Shown here: positions 20,701-36,042 of the stretch, piece by piece
How positions within the stretch are numbered: the first letter of the stretch is position 1
How the letters are laid out: each line of letters opens with the position of its first letter
From: Diabrotica undecimpunctata
Lineage: Eukaryota > Arthropoda > Insecta > Coleoptera > Chrysomelidae
DNA: 64,000 nucleotides
Assembly: GCF_040954645.1 (NCBI RefSeq)
Contig: NC_092804.1
Span: 92,884,862-92,948,861, forward strand
Direction of reading: 5' to 3'
The notes under the pieces: model-generated
The model's database searches: none
What the model saw: only the letters and a program-made list of their open reading frames with translations
Told to the model about the DNA's origin: nothing
Translations under genes and position numbers: made by a program

Positions 20701-22356
20701 TAATTTAATTTATTTAGACAAAGTATTAAGAAAAGTAAAAAAAAACATACAACCCAATCACTTAGGTACTTTCTAAATATAATTCAATAACTTTATAGCA
20801 ATATCAATCTCAATACCAATATATTCAATATAATTCAATTCAACCTTATATAGAGTAAATTAACCTTCGACAATACTTAAATTCTATATTTCCAAGTATT
20901 AGTAAAACTATTAATAAACTACACTACTGAGGTGTGTTAACAACCTCTAAAAGATAGGACCAAGAACCATTCACAACACAAACTCAAACAAAGTCCTATC
21001 AATTTTACCCAACGTTGACACTAGAGCGAACAGATTCTATTAATCACCCAAGAGTTCAATGAGGGCTTAATTTATTAGGACTAGTTGAAACTATATTACT
21101 ACAAACCTAAACATCTATATGATATGGTTCTGGATATCAGCAATATATTCGAAAATTCAAGGTAAAAGATAATTCAATACATCTACTTGCTTTAGCAGCG
21201 GTAGGAAAAACACACAATCGGTAAAGGCACTAGCAAGCCTAGACACTAGCAAGCCCACTATACTCATGGTATAGGGTATGCTAAAAAAAAAATAAGTAAG
21301 TTAACTGCAATCCCAACTCGTAGTAAAGAATATGCACAAAAGGTAAAAGATAATTGCAAGTCCAGATCTACTCATGGTAGAGGATATGCACAAAACTCAC
21401 TTCTACCAGCTATACACTTGGTAGAAGGAAAGGTAAAAGAGATCCTAACTGTAATACCCATACTGTACTATTGACGTGGTCCAATTCTTTACTCACGACA
21501 AGAACAGTAAAGGACAGATTTTTAGGACTCCATAATCAAGATAAAGATAAGATATATATTCATAAGATATAGATAAGAAATAAACTTATCAAGGTAAAGG
21601 TAAAGATAACTAACTTAAGGTAAAGGTATGAGATAAACCAATTAAGGTAAAGGTACGAGATAAACTCAATTAAGGTAAAGATAAAGGTACACTCAAGGTA
21701 AAGATAAACTCACATCTACCAAACCGTACGAATGGTAGGTAGACAGGTACAAACTCAAGATACTAAGATATGTTAAACTCAAATTCTTGAGAAGATAACA
21801 TAGGAGATAACAAACCAAGTTAAACAGACTTACTTATTGCTGAATATCAGAACGATCCAATTCTAAATGACACATTCTAATTTCAACCTAAGAGACACTC
21901 AAGGAACAACTAATATGTATTGATATATTTCTGAGCCAAGTGAGGGCACACATCCAGGGTGATCAATCCTGAACCCACGCTAAAACACCGACACAGTAAG
22001 TGAATATGAATGCATAAGCTTTATGGCCATGGTCCACAAAACCATACAACACTATTAAAGAAAATATTTGGAATGTTTTCCGCGTTATCCCTGTAAATAT
22101 TTATTCAACTCAGAACTCAAGATGGGGAAATTCCCATATATCCATCCTGTACTCCTATGATATGCAGTTGGACTTTTAAGAGAAAACAAACAACAAAATT
22201 AACAAGTCCATAAACTAAGATAATAACCAACATTAAGATAAGATAAAAAAAAATAGAAGGCAAAACAGCACAACATCTTATTGTTTTGCCAGGTAAACAA
22301 AAATAGATAAACCGATCTTAAACAACCAAACTGGGACAGCATTGATAAGGGACCAG
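20701..22356 (-). other. G1 long 3' untranslated region with simple repeats
   Basis: 1.7 kb between integrase stop and 3' LTR with no coding frame. 21545-21760 is built from diverged AAGGTAAAGGTA / AAGATAAAC units. At 21200-21430 several short inverted motifs around ACTCATGGTA occur. No envelope gene. It may serve as packaging or spacer sequence, but nothing shows that. Confidence 0.7.
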
Positions 22357-25300
22357 TTAATCTTCATCTGAAGATGAAGAATCCAAATTATCTGACAAGT
22401 TATGTGGACCTACTGTCTTGTCCTCCAGTAAGTCTTTGACATGAAACCTTCCTAGTTTCCTGCCAGTGGAAGTTTCCTTCAACTCATAAATTAAAGGAGA
22501 AATGACCTTAATAACTGTGCAAGGTATGTACTTCTGACATAACTTGGCCGATTGAAAGTTCACTTTATCAGATTTGACAAAGTTTCTTTTCAACACAGAA
22601 TCTCCAATTCTGAAGGATAACTCTCGCTTTCTCAAGTCATAATGGCATTTATTTCTAGCATAAGATGCTTTCAAACGTTTGCGAACATCCACATAAATAT
22701 CAGGAAGATGCTGGATATCTTCTAAACGGTGTAATTTATCTGATATAGTGGGAAAGTTATTGGCATTTTCGGAAATTGTACCAAAATAATCACCAGAAAG
22801 AGGAACATGACGACCAAACATCAAATAAGATGGAGGACATTTGGTTATTTCGTGAGAAGAAGTCCTGATAGCCTGTACTATAGAGTGGATATGAGTATCC
22901 CAAGCTCTTTGATCAGGAAAGGAATATGACCTTAAAGCAGTCACGATTGATTTATTAACTCTTTCGGTATGATTGACTTGTGGATGATAGTTCGCATTGT
23001 ACCAGATCTTTTGGACATTATATTTAGACATGAGGTCGCGAAAAGCCTTAGCTGTGAACTGTGGTCCATTATCGCAAGACACGATCTGTGGAACACCATA
23101 AATTAAGAAAACCTCATTCTCAAGATACTTGATAATGGATGGAGTAGTTGCCTTAGACATAGTATGAACCAAAGGAAATTTTGTAAAATAATCAACAACT
23201 ACCAAGGCATACTGAGAACCTTTATAAGACCTAGGATAAGGACCAATGAGATCTAAAGATATAAGTTGAAATGGAAAATCAATCCGTCGATAACTACCCA
23301 TTAAACCTGGTTGGGGAAGATTTGTCGGTTTGCATGTAGCACAGATTTTGCATTTAGCGATATAGCTACGTACAGTTTGACGCATCTTCGGCCAGTAATA
23401 GAGTTCCGATATACGACGGAAAGTTTTGTAAAAACCAAAATGAGCTGCAGTAGGATGGTCATGAAAAGTGGCCAAAACCTCTGCTCTATTAGGAGTTGGA
23501 ACGACTATCTTCCAATCCGACATTCCAGTAAGGGCATCCATGGAACTTAAGACATGTTTATACAAAACACCATGTTTAACTTTAAAATCAGGAAATTTAC
23601 CTGGTACATTCTGTACATCATACAACATTTTTCGATACCAGTCATCTGGTTGCAAGGAAGATAAATCTAACAAATTAATATCGAACGTTCTAGAGAGTGC
23701 ATCAGCGACTACTACACCTGCAGCTTTACGATGAATAATCTTATAATCATATTGGGCCAATTTTAAAATCCACCTAGCCAAACGAGGAGATGGGTTCTTC
23801 ATATTCTGTAACCACACCAAACTACTATGGTCAGTTATGACCGTGAAAGAACGACCCTCAAGAAAATATCTGAAATGTTCAATACCAGTAATTATAGCTA
23901 GCAACTCTTTTTCAGTTGTAGTATAATTTTTCTGGGCTTTATTTAATTTCTTGCTTGTATAAGCTATAGGGTGTTCTTCTCCATCTACCATTTGATAGAG
24001 TACACCTCCAGATGCAGTGTTAGAACAATCTGTCATCAGATAAAAAGGCTTAGTAAAATCTGGGGCTACCATAACAGGAGAATTTGTGAGAGCCTCCTTG
24101 ATTTTAATGAAAGCTTCATTAGCCTCAGGAGTCCACACAATATTTTGTCCCTTTTTCCGATTTTGAAGTAAATCCGTGATAGGAGACAACAAGGTCGAAT
24201 AAGACTTAACAAACTTCTAATAATAACCAACCATTCCTAACAATCGACGGACCTGAGTGGTATTTTTAGGCACAGGAAAATCCCGAATCGCTGACATCTT
24301 ATCAGGATCAGTACGAAGACCCTGAGAATCTACAACATATCCTAAAAACTTAATAGAGTCACGACAAAAGCTGCTTTTATCCAAATTAATAGTCAAATTT
24401 GCGTCTTATAAACGCTGAAACAACTGCTGCAATACAGAGATATGAGTTTCAAAATCAGGAGTAATGACAAGAATGTCATCAAGATAGTATTGACAAAATG
24501 GGTCTAAAGCAGGACCTATTACCAAATCCATTAATCGACACATAGTCTGAGGAGCAGACACAAGACCAAAAGGCATTGTAGTGAACTGATACAATCCTTT
24601 GCCATTTACTGCAAAGGCAGTAAGCTTTTTACTCTCCTCGCTGAGAGGAATCTGTAAAAACGCCTTCTTTAAGTCGATAGATGAAATAAATTTTGCATTC
24701 TGTAATTTACTTAGGATGATATCTATACGAGGTATAGGATAAGCATCTCTGTTCATAGTTATACCGTTAAGTTTACGTCCGTCAAAACAGACACGAAAAG
24801 TCCCATCTTTCTTTTTTGTCAGCCACAGAGGGCTACAAAAAGAAGAAGTACTGGGCTCAATAATACCTAACTTAAGCATTTCATCTACCTCCTTTACTAA
24901 ACTTTCATGCCAGGCTTGAGGCAAGGGATATTGATATTGCCTGAAGGGCTTAGACGAACCAACATCAATGTGATGTTCGATGAGATGAGTTCGACCTAAC
25001 TGATTTTTCGATGAGATAGAAGAGAATGATGTGATGACACTATTTAACTGCTCTAATTCCTGAGCATTAAGTCGACCCATATCTTTAACAGCATTGACAC
25101 AAGAGATATTGAAAGAAGACACAGATAAGGAAAATTCAGTAAAATTTAATTCACTATTAAAAGTTTTCAGAATATCCATACCTAGGATGACTGAATTTTT
25201 AACTGAAGGAATAACAAAGAATGTAATCATTCTTTTACAAAAACTAACAGAAATCTCAGTAGTGAATTGACCTAAAATTGGTTGAATTTGACCATCAGCT

Positions 25301-25512
25301 GTAGTCACTTGCAAACTTTGATCTATTCCTATATTTACATTTGAATTCTGGAGAAATTCCAGACCTAGAGAACCTAAAATAGAGATATTGGACCCTGTGT
25401 CCAGTAAAGCTAAACAAGAATGTCCTAAGATAGATATTTCAAGATATGGACGATTATCCTTGTTTTTTCGAACTAACAATGAGTTTATATCTAAATCAAC
25501 AAACGACGACAA
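22357..25512 (-). pseudogene. pol: G1 pol: protease, RT, RNase H, integrase
   Basis: The frame is open upstream of 25512 into the gag overlap, without an ATG, and lies -1 relative to gag, so ribosomal frameshifting is likely. Blocks in order: LLDTGSN (aspartic protease), CFDGRKLN and QYYLDDILVIT (RT, YLDD), DHSSLVWLQN (RNase H), an HHCC zinc region (HFGFYKTF ... CKICATC), and the integrase DDE residues in SLDLIGPYP, SCDNGPQF and HTERVNKS. Stops interrupt at 24406-24408 (TAA) and 24217-24219 (TAG), between RT and RNase H. There is no frameshift, so the copy decayed by two point changes. Confidence 0.93.
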
Positions 25513-25559
25513 GAGATTACTTGAAGAAACTACAGAAGAATCACGGTGTTCATGCTCAA

Positions 25560-27041
25560 TTAACGTTGTCCTCTCTTCGGTTGGTATTTGCCGTTCTGTG
25601 GTCTTTTGTCTTTCGGTAGAGCGTGAGATGTTTGGCTTGTGGAAGCTTGGGCATCCAGACTCGAGAAACTGGTTCCTTGGTTTTGAGGAGTTTGGACAGT
25701 GTTTGTATTCCCTGTATTTTGACGAGGAGTAGGAGCCAGGGCCAACCCACCCCTTCTGTCGTTTCCCGAACAGGATTCACACTCAAATTTACGGACACCT
25801 TGACGTCCACAACCATAACAGAACCGAATTCTAGGCTCAGAACATTCGTAATACCCATGTCCTGACTGACAACAATTCCAACAGGTAAGCTTCGAATTAA
25901 AAGAAGAGACATTACCAAACCGAGAATAGTTAGGCCTACCAGAATAGGATGAGTCATTATTTCTGAAATTTCTATTATTACTAGACCGTGAATAATTGGG
26001 TCTATCAGAATAAGATGAGTCATTATTTCTGAAATTCTGATGAATAGGGACTCTAGACACGTTGTCAGAAGACCATGACAAAACTTCCTCTAACTTCTTA
26101 CACTTTTCCGTTAAGTCAGCAATTGAAGAAATATCTGTAAGTGCCAGACTAGAATGATACGATGGCAACAAATTTTTTCTAACGATCCTTATGATATGTG
26201 ACTCAGACAAAGGAGTCTCCAACCGTTTACACAAACTAACAAGCTCATTTACAAATATAGTTACCTTCTCCTGCGGAGCTTGTTTTCGAGACTTAATTTC
26301 ATCAAGAAGATTGTCCTCATAGTTATATGGAAGAAAATCTGACCTAAGTTTGGCAACTAACTCTTGCCATGAAGCAAAACTACCTCGGTTATTGAGATAC
26401 CAAGTGAAGGCTGAATCCTTAAATAAATCGGCAGCAGAAGAGTAACACTCTTCCTCGCTGTTACCACGCGCTATACGCAGACATTCTACCTTCTCTAAGA
26501 AACTAACAACATTTTCATTATCTTGACCTGAAAAATGGACACCCCATTTATGAATAGGAGCAGACTTAACGAAGGGAAATGGATTTACTGAAACACTAGC
26601 ATTATGAGGAGTTGACTGTGCCTGTGGAATCACTTTACAATCAAGTTCACCTTCCAGAATCAGAACCCTGAAATTAAGAGACCTCTTCACTTCCTCCTCT
26701 TCCTCTGTTGTAGCTTCTAACAGATGGACTCTAGCTGCAACATGACCTAAGCGAGAAGTATAGCGAGCATAGGCAGTATCACTAGGAGAACCCACAAAAG
26801 AACCAATTTTGACCACCAGATCTGCAAGAGTAACCTCTATTTCCGCAATCTCGTCCTTAAAATTAAGATGGGAAGCAGACAGAACAGCATAACTCCGATT
26901 TGCTGCAGCTTGCTTTAATGCACCACGCAACACTACCCTTTTCCTTTCCACTGTTGTCAAAGATGGATCGTTTAAGTGCCGGACTCTCAACTCGTACTCT
27001 AATTCTGGACCTAACAGATGCTCTACCTTGAAAGCAGACAT
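25560..27041 (-). CDS. gag: G1 gag (about 493 aa), intact
   Basis: Start ATG at 27041 (MSAFKVEHLLG); the frame extends three codons upstream with no ATG. The N-terminal half is helical and charged. Near residues 350-390 there are duplicated 31-residue Asn/Ser-rich segments (NNDSSYSDRPNYSR and NNDSSYSGRPNYSR). A zinc knuckle CWNCCQSGHGYYEC follows, then a second Cys cluster CYGCGRQGVRKFEC in which His is replaced. The protein forms the particle and binds RNA. The stop is 48 bp before the pol region. Confidence 0.9.
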   Translation of the reverse strand: MSAFKVEHLLGPELEYELRVRHLNDPSLTTVERKRVVLRGALKQAAANRSYAVLSASHLNFKDEIAEIEVTLADLVVKIGSFVGSPSDTAYARYTSRLGHVAARVHLLEATTEEEEEVKRSLNFRVLILEGELDCKVIPQAQSTPHNASVSVNPFPFVKSAPIHKWGVHFSGQDNENVVSFLEKVECLRIARGNSEEECYSSAADLFKDSAFTWYLNNRGSFASWQELVAKLRSDFLPYNYEDNLLDEIKSRKQAPQEKVTIFVNELVSLCKRLETPLSESHIIRIVRKNLLPSYHSSLALTDISSIADLTEKCKKLEEVLSWSSDNVSRVPIHQNFRNNDSSYSDRPNYSRSSNNRNFRNNDSSYSGRPNYSRFGNVSSFNSKLTCWNCCQSGHGYYECSEPRIRFCYGCGRQGVRKFECESCSGNDRRGGLALAPTPRQNTGNTNTVQTPQNQGTSFSSLDAQASTSQTSHALPKDKRPQNGKYQPKRGQR

Positions 27042-27633
27042 TTTATACAACTTGAAAATATACCAGAAAATATATGAGGAAAACTATGATAAAATAGGTA
27101 AAGTCTAACTTACTCTATGTTTCCAGGTTATTATTATAATTGAATTATTTTACCAGTAATGTTTGCTTGTTTATCCAGTCGTGAACTCAGATGCAAGGTA
27201 CGGCTACAATCCCTGAGAAACCCAGAAATCTCAAAAAATGTTACTTCCAGACAGTGGTGAATTACTTTGGTGCTACTCCGGACTTTTATAGTGTTAAGAT
27301 AGTTAAATTTAAAATATTTAAATAATTTTCCTTTTTAATATATACTTATGTTATTTATTATTAATCCAATATGGATATTTAGTTAATCAAAAAAAGCAAT
27401 TTATTCAGTCTACCCACAATATAGCAAAACAAGGGTACTACGGGTATATTTAATAGAGAATGTAGATAAACTAAATATTGAAATACAAAAACCAATGTTG
27501 CAGTTAAGAAACCAAGAGTTAAAGAACACAGCTGAAAATTAAAATACAACACCAAAGGTACACAACCAGAAATTAAAGTGGGAGAAAAAAAAACCAAAGA
27601 TATAAAGCCAAAAGTACGTGCAAAAAAAAGAGG
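27042..27633 (-). other. G1 5' leader
   Basis: About 590 bp between primer site and gag start, AT-rich, no conserved ORF. Would hold the packaging signal. Confidence 0.6.
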
Positions 27634-27650
27634 CCCCACGTTGGGCGCCA
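27634..27650 (-). promoter_or_regulatory. G1 primer-binding site, tRNA-Lys type
   Basis: Minus-strand TGGCGCCCAACGTGGGG lies two bases after the 5' LTR. It is complementary to the 3' end of an insect tRNA-Lys as I remember it. Confidence 0.85.
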
Positions 27651-27652
27651 AT

Positions 27653-30023
<2,371 letters not shown>

Positions 30024-30157
30024 GTACCTCCATTACCACTTTTCTGTATCTTTTTAAACATCTGAAATATCGAACTCTGGAGTATAAGTTAATTAACCTG
30101 TACCTACGTGTAATAAAAGATAATTAAAACTTGTCTTATAAAGGATATCTATGTTTT
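30024..30157 (+). other. THAP-locus sequence after G1
   Basis: Continues the paralogy with 60940 down to about 60790 (minus strand). Similarity ends near 30157. No coding sequence. Confidence 0.7.
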
Positions 30158-30375
30158 ATAAAGGATAAATATTATAATATCATAATTGTATCATCTCTTT
30201 ATAATTACTATAATTAAATTAGCCAAATTATATAAAAAAAACTTAAAATTAAAAGTCTTTCCTATACAACTGCATTCAAATGTTGCGGGAATAAGCGATC
30301 TTGACTACGTCATGCGCGAAAGCGAACCGATTTTGGAACATTATGTATCATACCTTGTGTATTCATTGTACCATG
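30158..30375. mobile_element. AT-rich segment and MITE-like half element
   Basis: 30285-30375 matches the reverse complement of 987-1085 and ends GTACCATG directly before the G2 LTR remnant. The 5' part (30158-30284) is AT-rich with nothing recognised. Confidence 0.4.
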
Positions 30376-30611
30376 GTCTGCCATATATTCTTTTGTCATG
30401 GTCATATTGTCTAAATAGCAATCAACATGTGTGTATATGTATAATGTAGTTTTAACTGTTTTATTTTATTCATCTGAATACACCACATCAAGCAATGTGT
30501 TTTACTATAATTTACATCAACCTCTGCGTTGCTACCTATTTGCAGTGAAGTTATTACGAAATAAACCCCTCTTTCTCGAGAATCACACCCCAACCTACAC
30601 ATCCCCTTAAA
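30376..30611 (+). repeat. G2 5' LTR remnant
   Basis: Matches 36098-36340 (TCTGCCATATATTC through CCCCTTAAA) with a handful of differences. Beginning missing. Confidence 0.9.
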
Positions 30612-30613
30612 CC

Positions 30614-30631
30614 TGGCGTCCCAACTAGTGG
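30614..30631 (+). promoter_or_regulatory. G2 primer-binding site
   Basis: TGGCGTCCCAACTAGTGG follows the LTR. The priming tRNA is not identified. Confidence 0.65.
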
Positions 30632-30984
30632 CCGAGAATGAACATTATTTCGTAAGTGTTAAAGTGCTTTTTGATACCGTAGATTTCGCTGTAAGTATTT
30701 GTTTTGAATCAATAACCCTACTTTCATAGCATGGCACCATCCATTTCGCGCCGTTTTACGCTTGTCGGCTTGTCCATGCCGGCATATCGATTTTGCATCG
30801 ACGTGATCATGACAGTACGGAATTCGATTCATTTCGATTATTCTAGCGAATACTCGTTTTCGTTTGTCGTTCTACGTAGTGTTGCCTATGTTTAACATAA
30901 TTTCGAAGTTCTTCAAATGTTTTCAACATTTTGTTGCCAAATGTAAAATTTTATCCAATTTGTTCAGATTTTCTATTAAAATAT

Positions 30985-31440
30985 ATAATTGTACAACTTT
31001 TTCAATAAAATAACTTTTATTGCGTATAATTATACAACCTTTTCAATAAAATAACATTTATTGCGTATAACTATACAACTTTTTCAATAAAATAATATTT
31101 ATTGCGTATAATTATACAATTTTTTCAATAAAAATAACTTTTATTGCGTATAATTATACAACTTTTTCAATAAAATAACATTTATTGCGTATAATTATAC
31201 AACCTTTACAATAAAATAGTTCTATTGCGTATAATTATACATTTTTCTCAATAAATAACTTTTATTGCGTATATAATTATATAACTCTTTCAATAAAATC
31301 TTTTATTGCATATAATTATATCCCATTCTCAATAAAATAACTTATTGCTCATAATTATATATCTTTTTTCAATAAAATAACTTTTATTGCTTATATAACC
31401 ATTTCAGTTTTACAATAAAATAATTTTATTGCATATTTAG
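30985..31440 (+). repeat. Tandem repeats in the G2 leader
   Basis: About ten diverged units of 40-50 bp, each with CAATAAAATAAC, TTATTGCGTATAATTA and TACAACTTTTT. Each unit contains AATAAA. They lie just before the gag start. Confidence 0.92.
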
Positions 31441-31471
31441 TGATATTTGGTTGTCTGTTATATCTTGAACA

Positions 31472-34400
31472 ATGCCGAAAGCCAATTCACAAAATCTTAC
31501 AGGAGAGTGTTCTGCTCCTGCTATGGTGACAATGTCTCAAGATCAGTTTCAATCTTTACTTTCAGTACTTACTAATTCCAATAAACAAGTATCTGAAGAT
31601 CTTTTGGTACAAATCAGAGATCTTACGAGAACTCCTACACATATGTCAGGTGGAAATTTCGTTTAATGTACTGCTCGTTTTGATGGTACTATTAACGCTG
31701 ATGTTGAAGCTTTTCTTGACAATGTAATCACTTTTAAGGACTGCTCCCAAATAAGTGATGAGAATGCTCTTCGTGGTTTATCCATGCTGCTTAATGGTTT
31801 TGCTGCTACATGGTGGCAAGGTATTAAAAATACAGTTCTCACATGGGAAGATGCTGTACAGGCTTTAAAAGATGCCTATTCGAAAAAACTTCCGCCTCAT
31901 TTAATATTTCGAGAGGTATTCTCTCGTGAACAAAATTCTAGTGAACCTACCGAATTATTTGTTTCCCATATTCGAGCTTTGCTTGCACAATTACCTTATA
32001 CCCTAACGGAAGAGGTTCAGTTGGATATGGTTTATGGCTTACTGGTACGCAAATTACGAAAAAGGCTACCAAGAAATAAATTTCAAAACTTTAAGGAACT
32101 TTTAATGGAATCTCGAGAAATCGAAGCATCCTTAAAGGAAGGTTTAGTTGCTACCGACTCTGATCGTCGACAAAAACCTCAATCAAATCCAGAAAAGGAC
32201 CCTTGCAAAATAAAATTCAAATCGAAGTGTACGTTTTGTAAACATTTTGGCCATATTCAGTCAGAATGCAGAAAATTTAATAATATTAGTCAAAAGACTA
32301 AGCAATCTAATTCTAATGATTCAGTTAGCACGTATGTACCTCCTAGTCGTCTAAATACGAATCCTAGCAATTCAAATGTACCTCCTCAACGTTCTTCCAG
32401 TGTAGTTTGTTATGGTTGCAATACTCCTGGTTATGTTCGCACTAATTGTCCTAACTGTAAAATTTCTGTAAATCCTATTACTACAGAAGCAGCCTCTTCT
32501 GTAGAGCTTCTTTTAGCAGAAACTAACAATTTGAATAATCGCCCCCTCTTACCAATAAGTGTCTTAGGTTTGAGTGGTTGCGCATATGTTGATACTGGAG
32601 CAAAAGGTACTATAGCTGGAATTAAGCTATACAATCATTTTGTAAACAAAGGTCTACACTATGTTTCCAAGGAAATGAGTTTAGTGCTTGCTGACGGCAT
32701 AAGCCGCACAGTAACAGCTCATATTTTTGAATGTTTGGTTCTCCTATTAGATAAATCCATACCTACAACTTTTGTTGCATTTCCTGAGCACACATCAGCT
32801 AAAACTCTTCTTGGCATAGACTTCTTAAAAAATGCTGATATTATTATTAATATCCCTCAAATGAAATTCTCATTTGCTGATTCTCCTAATGTTCAACATA
32901 AATTATTACGGGAACTTAACTCCTGCAATGCTTCAATTAACCTTCTCGAACTCACTTTACGACAGGACGAAGCCTCACAGTTAAATACTTCTGATCGTAG
33001 TACCTTACAATGCTTGATAAATCAGTACAGTGGTGTTTTTATGGAACATAATGAACCTACACCATTTGCTGAACATTGTATTAATTTAACCAGTGATATT
33101 CCAATCGCTGTGCCTCCTTATAGGACAACTCCTCAGAAAACTGAAATACTCAAAAATGAAATCCATCATTTATTGGAAATGGAAATCATTGATGAATCCG
33201 ACTCAGCTTATGCTGCACCTACTGTGCTCGTTCCTAAAAAAGACGGTACTTTTCGCATGTGCGTCGATTACAGACGCCTCAACGAAATAACTGTACCAGA
33301 TAGGTATCCTCTGCCGAGGATGGATGATCTATTGCATGCGACAACACAGACACTATTTATGACAACACTAGATTTGAAAAGTGGTTATCATCAAATAAGT
33401 GTTCGTCCATCAGATCGAGATAAAACTTCTTTTATTACTCCTTTTGGTATTTTTAGATTTATTCGTATGCCTTTTGGTCTCCGAAACGCGCCTGCTACTT
33501 TTCAAAGGCTTATTGATCTTTTTCGTAGCGGATTACCAAGTGTCACCATTTTGGCATATTTAGATGATATTATTATTCTATCTAGTTCGTATGAAAATCA
33601 TATCAACGATCTAACTAATGTGTTTCAAAGATTGCAAGTATTTAAATTGTGTGTAAATAGGGCGAAATGTACTTTTGTGCGCTCTTCTGTCAAGTATTTA
33701 GGGCACCTTCTGACGCCCAATGGGATCGCTCCTGATCCTGGGAAGATATCAGCAATTGCCGACATGCCTATACCACGCAATGTTAAACATGTTTTATCAT
33801 TTTTACAAACTTGTAGTTGGTTTCGACGTTTTGTGCCAAACTTCGCAGGTATATCCAAACCACTTTCAGACTTAACTAAGAAGAATGTAGCATTTGTTTG
33901 GGGATCAGCACAAAACCAGGCGTATGAAACTCTTAAAAGATTGCTTACGCAAGCTCCTATTCTGCAACAAGCAACTTTTACAAACTCTTTTATAATAAAA
34001 ACAGACGCAAGTTCATATGGCGCATGTCTCCTCCAGGGGGAGGAAGAAAATGAAAAGCCGATAGAGTATGCAAGTCGCTTACTCACAGCCGCTGAACGTA
34101 ACTATAGTACGACAGAGCGAGAAGCTTTAGCTATAGTATATGCAATTAATAAATTCCGGGGTTACATAGAAAGTTCGCCTATTATTGTCAAAACAGATCA
34201 TCAACCACTGAGATGCTTGATGTCACTCAAATCTCCTACTGGCCGCCTTGATAGATGGTCATTGGAAGTGCAAAGTTATGATCTACGAATTGAATATGTT
34301 CCCGGACGAACGAATCGTATCGCCGATATGTTATCAAGGCCTATCTGTGGTCCAGACACGAAAGATATTTGTGACCTCTGTACTATCGCAATGGATGTAC

Positions 34401-35950
34401 CAACGATACGTAATAAAACACTTAGAGAGGAACAGTTCACTGACTCACAGCTTAAAATAATTATCTATTGCCTTGAATCGGAAGAACCTGAATTAGTAGA
34501 TATCACCCGATATACTGATCGCGGTTATGTCATGAATCAGGGAGTCTTGTATAGATATAATCAAGACCTTGAATGTGAAGACGCTCAGTTAGTAGTGCCT
34601 CAAAGTAAAATAGCCGATGTTTTGAAAGAGTGCCATGATATGCACATCGCAGGACATTACGGTGTTGAAAAGACAATTCAAAGAATTGCTCTTCGTTACT
34701 ACTGGCCTACTATTAGGCGAGATGTCATAAAGCATATAAAGAAATGCATCGACTGCCAAAGGTATAAACCTTTGAATCTGAAACCAGCAGGTCTGATCCA
34801 GACACCTGTATTGGCACAACGCTTTGAATGCGTTGCAATTGATTTAGTGGGTCCACTACCTGTAACTGAAAAAGGAAACAGATGGATTTTCGCAGTGGAA
34901 GATACTTCCACGAAATGGATAGAAATATTCCCGTTAAAACAAGCTACTGTGGAGGAGTGCACAAAGGTACTAATAAGCGAGATATGTTTACGATACGGCA
35001 CCCCTCGTAGAATAATAAGTGACAACAGACCCCAATTCGTTAGTAAAATAATGCAGCAGTTTACATACTGCCTAGGTATTCAGCAATCACTCATTCCTGT
35101 TTATCACCCTGCCTCAAATCCGGAGGAACGTAAAAATCGCGATCTAAAGATTCAGATTTCTATATTAGTGCAAAGGGACCATACTAAATGGGATGAAGTG
35201 CTACCAAGTATTCGTTTTTCCATGAATACGGTACCAAATTTAGCTACCGGTTATTCCCTGGCGTATTTGAACTTTGCACGTGAGCTACGTACGCCCACAG
35301 ATGTGCATAAAGACTTACGAGCTATTATCGCGAGTGAAACGGTTATTCCTGAGATAACGCCGTACTTGCGCAGACATACAGACATTTTACTAAGTGCGCG
35401 TGAGAATAATGAGTTACGCCAAGACGCTTCGAAACTGTACGCAGATAAACATTTTCGCGAAACCGTTGTGTTTAATAAAGGACAGAAAGTTCTCGTAAAG
35501 ACTCACATCCTTAGTAAGAGTGATGCAGGACTGTCTTCCAAATTTGCGCCACGTCGCGATGGCCCATACCTTATCCTCAACCAACTTTCTCCTACTTCGT
35601 ACGAGTTAGCAACTGTAACGCACCCGGATATAGCAATTGGAAAGTACCATGTATCTGCTCCCCATCATTTTGTGGAGGATGATTCCAATTCGCCTATAAC
35701 ACCTCTACATGAGTTACGTAGTAGAGGACGACCTTCAAATACGTTGCAGAAAGGTGTTCCAGATGAAGCCAAAGGGGCTATCCCAAAACAACACCTAAAG
35801 CTAACGCAGAAATCCTCAAGTTCTGGTGTACCTGAAACCACAACCCGTGACCCCAGAAGTACCTCTTTGCCTGCAAATAGTAATGGTTCTATGCAGAGAC
35901 CCAGGCGTTCCAAGAACCGTCTTAAGCGTTACCAAGACGCCCATGAATGA
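31472..35950 (+). pseudogene. G2 gag-pol single polyprotein with one stop codon
   Basis: One frame encodes everything. It starts at ATG 31472, is interrupted by TAA at 31664-31666, then stays open for 1,428 codons. Gag holds two zinc knuckles: CTFCKHFGHIQSEC is canonical, while CYGCNTPGYVRTNC has Tyr where His is expected. Next come YVDTGAKGT (protease), MCVDYRRLNE and AYLDDIIIL (RT), KTDHQPLRCL (RNase H), an HHCC zinc region (HDMHIAGHYG ... CIDCQRY), integrase Asp, Asp and Glu in VAIDLVGPLP, ISDNRPQF and NPEERKNR, and a GPY/F-like module (DGPYLILNQ). The tail is Pro/Ser/Arg-rich. With gag and pol fused there is no frameshift site to set the Gag:Pol ratio. Confidence 0.93.
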
Positions 35951-36030
35951 TGCCCGAGGTTTGTCCCAAGCCCTCGACAACAATCAACAACCATACATGT
36001 TTTGTATCAGTCATCTTCTACGTCTGATCC

Positions 36031-36042
36031 AAAGGGGGAGGA
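36031..36042 (+). promoter_or_regulatory. G2 polypurine tract
   Basis: AAAGGGGGAGGA abuts the 3' LTR start. Confidence 0.9.

Noticed and set aside
20668..22356. Envelope gene in G1
   Set aside because: Checked the long region after integrase; only simple repeats and short frames, no signal peptide or fusion-like protein. No envelope frame was seen in G2-G4 either.
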